From assembly GCA_016711485.1 (NCBI GenBank), contig JADJSX010000014.1, positions 82,184 through 146,183 of the forward strand: a stretch of DNA of 64,000 nt. The letters run 5' to 3'. Positions 25,772-34,909 of the stretch are shown piece by piece. A program made the position numbers and the translations under genes. Under the pieces are notes generated by a model. The model was not told where the DNA came from and made no database searches. It saw only the letters and a program-made list of their open reading frames with translations. Numbering within the stretch: the first letter of the stretch is position 1; every line of letters starts with the position of its first letter. The DNA comes from Leptospiraceae bacterium (GTDB lineage Bacteria > Spirochaetota > Leptospiria > Leptospirales > Leptospiraceae).

Positions 25772-28700
25772 ATTCGAAAAAGGTTTTGCTGGAAATCTTG
25801 CAGAAAAATTTGTAAATTCCAGACTTACACCGGTTATAGCTATTGTAAGCATTTTATTAGGAATTTTCTCTGTTTTTCTAACTCCGAAAGAAGAAGAACC
25901 ACAAATTTCCGTACCCATGATTGATATTCGAATTCCAGCACCTGGATTTGAAGCTCGTGAGGTTGAAAAAAAAGTAACTGAGCCAATTGAACGTGCAGTA
26001 TGGGGTCTCGATGGAGTCGAATACGTATATTCCGCTAGTCAAGCTCACGGTAGTCTTGTAACAGTTCGATTCAAAGTTGGAGAACCTACTGAACCTTCTC
26101 TTGTAAAAGTTCACCATAAACTTATGGAAATTAGACAAGATTTACCATCTAACGTCCTTCCTCCTAAAGTAACTTCCTTTACCATAGACGATGTACCGTT
26201 TTTAACACTAAGTTTTAGTTCCAATACAAGAGACGATTATGATCTGAGAAAAAAAATTGCTCCGTTGGCAAGAGAACTTTCTAGCACTCCCGATTTATCT
26301 CGAGTAGAATTACTTGGCGGTCGTAAAGAAACAATTCGAGTGATTGTTGACCCAAACAAGGCATCAAACTACGGAGTTTCAATTTCAGATGTCGCAAATA
26401 GTTTAAAAATGAGTGACGCTTATTTTCCAATGGGAAAAACCTTTTCAAACGAAAAAGAATTTCAAGTAGAAGTAGGCGGAAGAGTATCCTCTAAAGAGGA
26501 AGTAGGAAATCTTGCGATAGGTCAACGTGGCGGCATTATAGTTAAACTAAAAGATATCGCAAAAATAGAATTAGGCGCAGAAGAAAGAAGCAGATTATCT
26601 CTATTGTACGATAGAGAATTAGGTGGAGAAGCAAGAAATGCGGTATCTATTGTATTTGCCAAGAGAAAAGGAACTAACGTTGTCGTACTTGCAAAAGATC
26701 TTCTCGAACGAGCAGACATATTTGCTAAAGAACTTCCGGATGACGTAAAAATGTCAATTGTCCGTAACTACGGAACTACTGCCGAAGAAAAATCATTTGA
26801 ATTAATCGAACATTTACTCATTGCAACCTTTTCCGTCACACTATTAATTGCCATTGTAATGGGAATACGCGCGGCTGTAGTAGTTTAGATTGCAATTCCG
26901 GTTACTCTTGCTTTAACTCTCGCAATTTATTATTTCATGGGTTACACTCTAAACCGTGTAACATTATTTGCATTGATTTTTTCTATTGGGATATTAGTTG
27001 ATGATGCAATTGTAGTTGTTGAAAACATTGAGAGGCATTTACATATTAACCCCGAAATTGGAATTTTAAACGCAACAATAAATGCAGTCTCTGAGGTTGG
27101 AAACCCTACTATCCTTGCCACATTTACTGTCATCGGTGCAATTCTGCCTATGGCATTTGTTCGAGGTCTAATGGGACCTTATATGAAACCGATTCCTGTA
27201 GGTGCTAGTCTTGCTATGATTCTATCTTTATTTGTGGCTTTTATAGTTACTCCATGGGCGTCCGTTCGACTACTAAAAGAACCAGATACACATTCTGAAA
27301 AAGAAGAAATTGATCCAATGGATAAGTCTAAGGCTAGTTTTTTAGATAGACTTTATATTTCTTTTGCTGAAATGTTATTAGGTACCAAAAAAGCCGCTTT
27401 CTTTTTTGGGGTAATCAGCATTATACTCCTTTTATTTTCATTTAGTTTTATATACTTCAAAGTAGTAAAAGTAAAAATGTTGCCCTTTGACAATAAAAAT
27501 GAATTTCAGGTTATCATTGATTATCCGCCTGATACTCCGTTAGAAAAAAGTGTATCTCTATCGAAGGAACTATCAGAGAGAATTTTGAAAGAACCAGAAG
27601 TAAAAAAAATACAAATTTACGGTGGAGAAAGTGCTCCTTTTTCTTTTTCTGGAATGGTTAAACATACGTTCCTTAGAAACGAAGAATACATGAATGATTT
27701 ACAAATATTGCTTTCAGATAAAGACAAACGAAAAGAATCCAGCCATAAAATTATCGAAAAACTAAGACCTATCATTGCAGAATTTGGAAAAGAAAAAAAT
27801 GCAATTACGAAAGTATTGGAAATTCCACCAGGACCACCAGTAATGTCGACTATGGTTGCGGAAATATATGGACCAACTGAAACCGATAGGCGCAAAGTAG
27901 CGAAAGAAATATTGGATATTTTCGCAAACGAAAAATCAGTTGTAGATTTAGATTATTCCTGGAGAGAAGGAAAAACAAGAAAAATTTACGAATACGATCA
28001 ATATAAAGGTGGTGTATTAGGAGCAAGGTCGGCACAGGTAGTTGGACTTGGCAGTTTAATATTTAGGGAATCTCCACTTGTTTCTCTTGCTGAATCAAAT
28101 TCACCCGAAGAAATCCAAGTATCGTTATCTATGGAAAATAAAATTCGTTCCGGTAAATCTCCATTTTTAGGAAGTAAAATCCTTTCCTTTGAATCTGGAG
28201 TTACTCCCGTTGAATCGCTGTTAAAAGAACCTAAATATATATCAAACGAAGTACTTCACAGAAAAAATTTAAAACCTGTTTCTTACGTATTAAGTGAATT
28301 ATCCGGCGCAGAAGAAGCACCTGTATATGGAATGTTAAAACTTGCGCCTAAGATAAATTATCCAACACAAACGGCAGACGTGCCTTGGAATACAAAATCT
28401 GCAGTCATTAAATGGGATGGAGAATGGTTTATCACTTATGAAGTGTTTCGAGATTTGGGAGGAGCATTTGCTGTAGTAATGATTTTAATTTACATTCTTG
28501 TCCTCGGTTGGTTTAAAAGTTACACAGTTCCTTTAATCATCATGGCACCTATTCCAATTAGTTTGATTGGAATTTTACCCGGCCATGCAATGCTCGGAGC
28601 CTATTTTACCGCGACATCTATGATTGGATTTATTGCAGGAGCGGGGATAATCGTTCGTAACTCCATCATTTTAGTTGACTTCATAGAAGAACAACTAAAA

Positions 28701-28955
28701 GGAGGAATGGAAATTAAAGAAGCTGTGATCAGTGCGGGTGTAATTCGTTTTAGACCTATGTTACTCACTGCTGCTGCCGTGGTTGTAGGAAGTTTTATTA
28801 TGTTATTTGATCCAATTTTTGAAGGATTAGCCATTAGCCTCATGTTTGGAGAAATTGCCGCAACCGCTCTAAGTAGATTTGCCGTTCCTGTTCTTTACTA
28901 TTGGTTCGTTGGAAAAAGTAGAGCAACATTATTAAGAGAAGGAATGTTAGCCTAA
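25764..28955 (+). pseudogene. RND efflux permease interrupted by an in-frame TAG stop
   Basis: A complete RND (AcrB/MdtB-like) inner-membrane pump of about 1,063 codons, split by a single TAG at 26886-26888 (codon 375). Upstream (25764-26888) are the first membrane helix and porter domain; downstream the same frame continues with IAIPVTLALTLAIYY, the conserved charged motif GILVDDAIVVVENIERH and all remaining helices, ending at 28955. The downstream part can be read from ATG 26937. Only this one codon is wrong; no frameshift is seen. It may be a recent nonsense mutation, a consensus error, or suppressed. It is translationally coupled to the TolC gene by an 8-bp overlap. A persulfide, metal or organic substrate is possible given the operators, but not shown. 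Confidence 0.8.
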
Positions 28956-28966
28956 AAATTAAAAAA

Positions 28967-28997
28967 GACATTCCTATTAAATAAAAATAGGAATGTC
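28967..28997 (+). terminator. Terminator after the RND gene
   Basis: Perfect 12-bp stem GACATTCCTATT (28967-28978) with AATAGGAATGTC (28986-28997) and a 7-nt loop, 12 bp after the RND stop codon. The downstream T-tract is short (CTTAC), whereas an A-rich tract precedes the stem, so it may work better on the minus strand or bidirectionally. Confidence 0.65.
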
Positions 28998-29103
28998 CTT
29001 ACAACACATAAAATAAGAAATACACAATTCAACTCTCTATATTTGTTGACATTGAATGCTAAATTTCCGTAAATAATAAGTAACAGTAACGAGAAATTTA
29101 TTA

Positions 29104-32100
29104 ATGCAATTACCATCCCTCACCCTCAAAAAAACCAAACAAACTACAATTATAATTTTTATCTCTGGATTACTAATAACGCTATTGTACGCAGGAGAAG
29201 TCAGAAAAAACAAAATCGAATCTGATAAATTAGAATTTTCCATCATTAGTTTTGAATTAAAATCTAAGATACTCGCAAGATTAGAAGCACATGCTCAAAT
29301 TCTTCGAAGCGGTGCATCTTTCATGAGGACAGCAGAACCAGTCTCCAGAAACAAATGGAAGGATTTCATTAATGATTCAAAAGTAATCAATAGTTTGCCT
29401 GGAATTCAAGGGATTGGACTATCCGTAGTAATACCAAAAAACAATTTAAACGAACATATACAAAATATTCGAAGAGAAGGATTTCCGGATTATAAATTAA
29501 AACCTCCTGGCGAACGAGATTTTTATTCTGCAATCATTTATTTGGAACCTTTCAATGATAGAAACCAAAGAGCCTTTGGATACGATATGTTTTCTGAGCC
29601 TACTCGAAGAAAAGCAATGGAACAAGCTAGGGACTATGATATGGTTTCCCTTTCTGGACGAGTAATTCTTCTGCAGGAAACCGACAAAGACGTTCAAGCG
29701 GGAACTTTAATGTACACTCCTTACTATCGAAAAGGGATGCCAACAAATACGATAGAGGAAAGAAGAGCAGCTCTTTTGGGTTGGGTATATAGTCCCTATC
29801 GTATGGTTGATTTAATGGAAGGTATATTGGGAGATATCAATGCAAATACAGCGGAACGAATGAGATTAGAGGTATTTGATGAGGATTCTCTAACAGAAAA
29901 AGCAATATTGTATGATAGCAATCATCTTAAAAAAGAAAATTTCAATAGCACTAAAAAAATTGAAATCATCGATACAATTCATTTTAATAAAAAACTTTGG
30001 ACAATTCGATTTACAAGAATTAAAAATGACTCTATTTTCTTAGCCCTTAGTGATTTTATGATTATTTTTATTTTTGGAAGTATTATAAGTTTATTACTAG
30101 CTGCCCTCACATTTGCACTTTTAAATACGAAAATTAAAGCGGTAGAAATTGCAGAACATATGACTAAAGCTTTGAAAGAAAGTGAACAGTGGTTTCAAGT
30201 TCTTTTAGACTCAACTGCAGAAGCAATCTATGGACAGGACCTAAATGGAAATTGTTCTTTTTGTAATAATTCTTTTGTCAAAATACTTCGATATGAAAAT
30301 CAAAACCAGTTACTCGGTAAAAATATGCATGATTTACTGAATCATTCTGATAAAAATGGAAATTATATTCCAAATAAAGAATGTAAAATTCATCAATCAA
30401 TTATAAATTTAACAGCTATGCATTCGGATGAAGAATACTTCACAAGAGCGGATAACACATCTTTCCCTGTAGAATACTGGTCGCATCCCTTTTATATAAA
30501 TGGGAAAATTATTGGATCTGTTGTAAGTTTTTTAGATATAACAGAGCGCAAAAAATTAACGAACGATTTAATTGATCGCACAAAACAAGCAGAAGCAGCA
30601 AACATTGCAAAGTCAGAATTCCTTGCGGTTATGAGTCACGAAATCCGTACCCCGCTAAACGGTGTAATTGGATTTACAGATTTATTAATGAAAAGTAATT
30701 TAGATGAATCGCAAAGTAAATTTATGTCAGCTGTCTATCAATCAGCCACTTCTCTTCTTGATTTAATAAATGATATTCTGGACTTTTCCAAAATTGAAGC
30801 TGGAAGACTAGAATTAAATATTGAGAAAATAGACTTATTTGAATTAGTTGGACAAGCGATAGATTCAACTAAAATTAAATCACACGAAAAAAATATTGAG
30901 ATACTATTAAATATACTCCCTACTCTTCCAAGATTTATTTGGGCAGATTCTGTTCGATTACGGCAAATTCTTATTAACCTCTTATCTAATGCAATGAAAT
31001 TTACAAATGAAGGGGAAGTAGAACTAAAAATTGAATTGGTCGACAAACTTGCAGATACAAACGAAAATGTATTTCTATTTTCTATTCGAGATACGGGAAT
31101 AGGGATTGCTCCAGAAAATCAAAAAAAGATCTTTGAAGCATTTTCTCAGGAAGATTATTCAACCACAAGAAAATATGGAGGAACAGGACTTGGTCTGACA
31201 ATTTCAAATAAACTTTTAAAACTAATGCAATCATTTTTAGAATTAAAAAGCCAAATAGGAGTAGGAAGTATTTTTTCTTTTAAACTAAAAGTGAAAACGG
31301 AAGCAGGAAATGTTTTAGTGCCGGAACCAATGCCTCCTTCCCTGAAAATACTTATTGTAGATGACAATGAGAATAATAGAAATATACTTCACGAAATGTT
31401 AAGATTGAACAGTATTCAAAATGATACTGTTTCAAGTGGTATAGATGCTATTGATAAAATCAAAGAAAATAAATACGATATTATTATCATGGATTATCAC
31501 ATGCCGAAACTGGACGGAATCCAAACAATTTCCAAAATCAGAAAAGAACTTGGTATCACAAAAAAAGACCTATCCATTATTTTACTTTATAGTTCTGCTG
31601 AGGATAATTTTATTCATAATGTAGCAAAAGACTTAGATATCCAAGTGTTGATTACAAAACCGATCAAAATTATTTCTTTGTATGAATCGCTGCAAAAAGT
31701 ATTAACACCCGTTACAATCAATTCAAATGATCTACCAAAAAATACAGAAACTCGATCCGCAAAAATATTTATTGTGGATGATGATTCAATCAACCGTGTA
31801 TTTCTAAAATCAATAATCAAAAAAAAATTTCCTCAAGTCACTTGCATAGAATTAAAAAATGGTAAAGAAGCCGTAGAAGAGTTTCAAAAAACTATACCGG
31901 ATATAATTTTAATGGATAATAAAATGCCAATTATGGACGGATATGAAGCAAGTATAAAAATTCGAAAACTAAAAAAAGACGGACATCATATTCCAATAAT
32001 TGTAATTATTGACGGAATAACTCCTGATGTAAAAGTAAAATATATAAATGCAGGTATGGATGAATATATAACTAGACCAATTCTAAAAAACAATTTAGAA

Positions 32101-32139
32101 AAAGTGATAGAAAAATGGTTAACACAAATAAAGATTTAA
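29104..32139 (+). CDS. Hybrid histidine kinase: CHASE - PAS - HisKA - HATPase - REC - degenerate REC
   Basis: 1,011 residues. An N-terminal TM segment (about 15-33), a periplasmic CHASE domain (about 50-300; GIQGIGLSVVIP and FGYDMFSEPTRRKAMEQARD are typical), a second TM (about 317-340), PAS (about 365-480), HisKA with His512 (MSHEIRTPLNG), HATPase (about 610-735) and two receivers. REC1 (about 752-870) has Asp797. REC2 (about 885-1005) keeps Asp938 but has Arg991 (ITRP) where an invariant Lys is expected, and Ile in place of the switch Thr/Ser. It likely senses small extracellular molecules. No partner gene is adjacent; the diguanylate cyclase follows 121 bp later. Confidence 0.88.
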   Translation: MQLPSLTLKKTKQTTIIIFISGLLITLLYAGEVRKNKIESDKLEFSIISFELKSKILARLEAHAQILRSGASFMRTAEPVSRNKWKDFINDSKVINSLPGIQGIGLSVVIPKNNLNEHIQNIRREGFPDYKLKPPGERDFYSAIIYLEPFNDRNQRAFGYDMFSEPTRRKAMEQARDYDMVSLSGRVILLQETDKDVQAGTLMYTPYYRKGMPTNTIEERRAALLGWVYSPYRMVDLMEGILGDINANTAERMRLEVFDEDSLTEKAILYDSNHLKKENFNSTKKIEIIDTIHFNKKLWTIRFTRIKNDSIFLALSDFMIIFIFGSIISLLLAALTFALLNTKIKAVEIAEHMTKALKESEQWFQVLLDSTAEAIYGQDLNGNCSFCNNSFVKILRYENQNQLLGKNMHDLLNHSDKNGNYIPNKECKIHQSIINLTAMHSDEEYFTRADNTSFPVEYWSHPFYINGKIIGSVVSFLDITERKKLTNDLIDRTKQAEAANIAKSEFLAVMSHEIRTPLNGVIGFTDLLMKSNLDESQSKFMSAVYQSATSLLDLINDILDFSKIEAGRLELNIEKIDLFELVGQAIDSTKIKSHEKNIEILLNILPTLPRFIWADSVRLRQILINLLSNAMKFTNEGEVELKIELVDKLADTNENVFLFSIRDTGIGIAPENQKKIFEAFSQEDYSTTRKYGGTGLGLTISNKLLKLMQSFLELKSQIGVGSIFSFKLKVKTEAGNVLVPEPMPPSLKILIVDDNENNRNILHEMLRLNSIQNDTVSSGIDAIDKIKENKYDIIIMDYHMPKLDGIQTISKIRKELGITKKDLSIILLYSSAEDNFIHNVAKDLDIQVLITKPIKIISLYESLQKVLTPVTINSNDLPKNTETRSAKIFIVDDDSINRVFLKSIIKKKFPQVTCIELKNGKEAVEEFQKTIPDIILMDNKMPIMDGYEASIKIRKLKKDGHHIPIIVIIDGITPDVKVKYINAGMDEYITRPILKNNLEKVIEKWLTQIKI

Positions 32140-32260
32140 TTATTGTATCTAAAAAAAGAATTACTATCCAGACTTCATTTGCAATCATCCATTGGATATA
32201 AATTTCTAAATAGAACATTGCCAGAATTTTCCCAATAATTTAGTCTAAAACAACAAGGTA

Positions 32261-33157
32261 ATGAATTCAAAAATGCAAAAAATACTCATAGTAGATGATT
32301 CAGAAGTTACTATTCTTTACTTAAAAAACATCCTCAAAGAATACGAAATATTTTCAGCTAATAACGGAAAAGAAATGTGGGAACGATTAAACGAAAGTAT
32401 CCCTTCTTTAATCCTCATGGATATAATGTTACCAGGAGATAGCGGCTATGAATTGGTAAGAAAATTATCCAATATAGAGTTGTATAAGGACATTCCAATA
32501 ATTTTTCAAACTGCAAAAAGCTCAAGCGACGATTTAGAAAAGGGTTTTGAATCTGGTGCCATTGATTATATTCGTAAACCAGTAGATAAAAAAGAACTCG
32601 TTGCAAGAATTAAATCCGTTCTAAAAATAAAGGCTTTAGAAAAACAATTATACTTAAAATCCGTAACCGATTATTTGACCGAAATTTATAATCGTAGATA
32701 TTTTTTTGAAGTAGCCGCCAAACATTTACAATTCTGTCAAAATAATAATAAAAACCTATCTATAGCATTGATCGATATTGATCATTTTAAAAAAGTAAAT
32801 GATACATACGGGCATGATGCGGGAGATTTTGTTTTAAAACGATTTTCTGAAATTATTACTGAAAAAAAGAGGGAGAACGATATCCTTGCTAGGTATGGTG
32901 GAGAAGAATTTATTATTTTATTTCAAGAGAGTGATATATCTATTGCATTAGAGATTTTGACTTCTGTTCAAACGGCAATGACACACGAAGTATTTAAAAT
33001 TGGCAATAAGGAATTTGGTTGTACTTTTAGTTGTGGAATAATTGAATTATCCGAAATGAAAAATATTTCTACATTAGATGATCTTATTAGGAATGCAGAT
33101 AACCGAATGTATATCGCAAAAAATTCAGGACGAAACAGAATTATCACGAACGGATAA
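32261..33157 (+). CDS. REC-GGDEF diguanylate cyclase
   Basis: 298 residues. A receiver domain (about 5-125) has phosphoacceptor Asp54 (LILMDIMLPGDSGYE) and Lys107 in RKPVD. A GGDEF domain (about 135-298) has intact catalytic GGEEF at 213-217 and the RxxD inhibitory site (REND, 204-207) five residues before it, so the enzyme should be active and product-inhibited. It makes cyclic di-GMP on phosphorylation of the receiver. The start may be ATG 32261 or the internal Met5. The probable kinase is the hybrid kinase immediately upstream. A PilZ effector lies at 41718-42416. Confidence 0.92.
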   Translation: MNSKMQKILIVDDSEVTILYLKNILKEYEIFSANNGKEMWERLNESIPSLILMDIMLPGDSGYELVRKLSNIELYKDIPIIFQTAKSSSDDLEKGFESGAIDYIRKPVDKKELVARIKSVLKIKALEKQLYLKSVTDYLTEIYNRRYFFEVAAKHLQFCQNNNKNLSIALIDIDHFKKVNDTYGHDAGDFVLKRFSEIITEKKRENDILARYGGEEFIILFQESDISIALEILTSVQTAMTHEVFKIGNKEFGCTFSCGIIELSEMKNISTLDDLIRNADNRMYIAKNSGRNRIITNG

Positions 33158-33445
33158 TATTATTTATAAAGAATTACAGAGTTTACCAGCGAAACGAATA
33201 TATTGCATTATTCAATCTATCCAATAAATTTAATTCAGAAACTTTTTTTAATCAAACACCAAATAACAAAAACAATATGGACTGTTTTTAAAAATGTCTT
33301 GTTTTATAAACTCTTTACTAAATAAAGATATTTTATAACGTACGCCAAAAGTAATTTCCCATTGTAAAAAAGTCCGTTATTCCCGATTAGAAAAAATAGT
33401 GATAGCGAAGTTTTTTTCAAAGCGAATGGGTATTTATTTTGGCAA

Positions 33446-33709
33446 TTGGTATATTGTATGCCGCAGAATTTAGAAACAAGTGGAAATTTTTTTATACTTT
33501 TAACCAATTTTTCAGGGTTCTTAATTATTATTATAGTAATGTTTAGTTGGGCTCTTGCTATTATTTCTCAATATATATTTGCCTTTGACATTTGGATTTA
33601 TAGATATTTGTTTTACGATTCGAATGAAAATCCAGTTAATAGAAAATCACGAAAAATTAACCCAACTAAATTTAAAATTATTCCGCAAAATCAAAGGGAA
33701 AACACATGA
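33446..33709 (+). CDS. Possible small membrane protein, translationally coupled to the next receiver gene
   Basis: Reading frame of 87 codons from TTG 33446, or 83 from ATG 33458 (MPQNLETSG). It encodes one or two hydrophobic helices (FSGFLIIIIVMFSWALAII) and a basic tail, and its TGA overlaps the ATG of the receiver protein at 33706 (ATGA). The overlap is the main argument that it is a gene. No family is recognised and no clear Shine-Dalgarno is seen. The preceding 288-bp gap (33158-33445) holds nothing I can define. Confidence 0.4.
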   Translation: MVYCMPQNLETSGNFFILLTNFSGFLIIIIVMFSWALAIISQYIFAFDIWIYRYLFYDSNENPVNRKSRKINPTKFKIIPQNQRENT

Positions 33710-34467
33710 ACGAACAAATTGACTCAAGAGTTTTTAACATACTAATAGCCGATGATAATCCTACAAATCTATTTTTGTTAAAGTCTATATTAATACAATT
33801 ACTTCCAAATTCAAAAATAATGGAAACAATTAACGGTAAACAAGCCGTAGAAGCGGTTAAACTCAATATACCGGATATTATTTTTATGGATGCACAAATG
33901 CCCGAAATGAATGGATACGACGCTACAAAAAGTATAAGAGAATTAATTTCTGGTAAATATCTTCCAATCTTAGGAGTCACTGCTGGAACCGTAAAAGGTG
34001 AAAAAGAAAAATGCATGGAAGCAGGAATGAACGAATACATTCCTAAACCAGTCATAAAAAGTACTATACGCAAACATATAATAAAATGGCTTGGTGAGGA
34101 TAATTCCGAATATCCATTAAAGTCAAAAGATTTATTAAATCATTTTAATAAAATAGAATTATTAGAAAGAATAGACAATGATGAGGATATCCTTGAAAAT
34201 TTACTAGAGGAAGTTCCGGCCAATTTTGAGTCAAGCGAACAAGAATTATCGCAAAATTTAGATAATAAAAATATATCAGATATTCAATCTACAATTAGTA
34301 AACTAAATGAAGTAGCCGTTAGTCTTTGTTTTAATGTATTAGCTGACTTAACAAATGAACTAGAACCAGAGACTGTTTTTGATGAATACAAACTTCGACC
34401 ATTGATCGAAAAGATTATTTCAGAAATGCATTTTATAAAAGATACAATCCAGTCCAGAAATAAGTAA
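33706..34467 (+). CDS. Response regulator with a degenerate C-terminal Hpt domain
   Basis: 253 residues. A standard receiver domain (about 10-130) has Asp62 (IIFMDAQMPEMNGYD) and the switch Lys in PKPVI. A four-helix segment (about 145-250) is clearly a histidine phosphotransfer domain by alignment with the C-terminus of the kinase at 34910-38077. In that paralogue the active motif is AHKLKG (His1003); here the equivalent is ISKLNE, with Ser198 in place of the phosphoaccepting His. The Hpt is therefore not a phosphate carrier, but could bind or sequester. The receiver also closely matches the receiver of the same kinase, which points to a duplication and decay. Confidence 0.8.
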   Translation: MNEQIDSRVFNILIADDNPTNLFLLKSILIQLLPNSKIMETINGKQAVEAVKLNIPDIIFMDAQMPEMNGYDATKSIRELISGKYLPILGVTAGTVKGEKEKCMEAGMNEYIPKPVIKSTIRKHIIKWLGEDNSEYPLKSKDLLNHFNKIELLERIDNDEDILENLLEEVPANFESSEQELSQNLDNKNISDIQSTISKLNEVAVSLCFNVLADLTNELEPETVFDEYKLRPLIEKIISEMHFIKDTIQSRNK

Positions 34468-34909
34468 CTCACGTTATGCTATCACTATTATCATTTCTCA
34501 AATGAAATAATTGAGTTATGGTAAACGGAGCGTCTACCGGAGGTTTACACCCTGTTTCTCCCTCCATCTCTTTCCCTATTGAACAAGCCCATTGATGCTA
34601 TCACAACAATAGGTCGAAACATACCGGTGGCTTTCTTGTTAATGCTGTCAACTTAAGAACTAAATGTCGGACAATGAATGGTAGTTTATCCCTGCCTGTT
34701 CATTGGACAGGCAGGGATAAACTACCGTACTGCTAGAGGCTATTGATTTCGTTATCGTTATTAATTCATTAGCATTTTCTAATATTCTTAACTTTACTTT
34801 AAATTTCATAATTTTTATTTTTTGCGTAACAATAGTTATTTAGTATTTACAAAAAGAATGAGAATGATTGATAATCGTATTGTAATAGAAATAGTAAAAG
34901 AGTCAAATT
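34468..34909. other. Non-coding region with a 20-bp perfect hairpin and a possible IS remnant
   Basis: No intact gene. The stretch 34530-34680 is less AT-rich than its neighbours and might be a remnant of an insertion sequence, though no reading frame supports this. At 34680-34726 is a perfect inverted repeat (see separate entry). The last 170 bp (34740-34909) are AT-rich and should hold the promoter of the following kinase. Confidence 0.4.
34680..34726. repeat. 20-bp perfect inverted repeat (hairpin)
   Basis: Arms GGTAGTTTATCCCTGCCTGT (34680-34699) and its complement (34707-34726) with a 7-nt loop. There is no T-tract on either side, so it is not a typical terminator. Possible roles are a MITE-like end, a recombination site, or an RNA structure; none is proven. 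Confidence 0.6.

Noticed and set aside
34530..34680. Insertion-sequence remnant
   Set aside because: Composition shift only; neither strand has a transposase-like frame and no terminal repeats could be matched.
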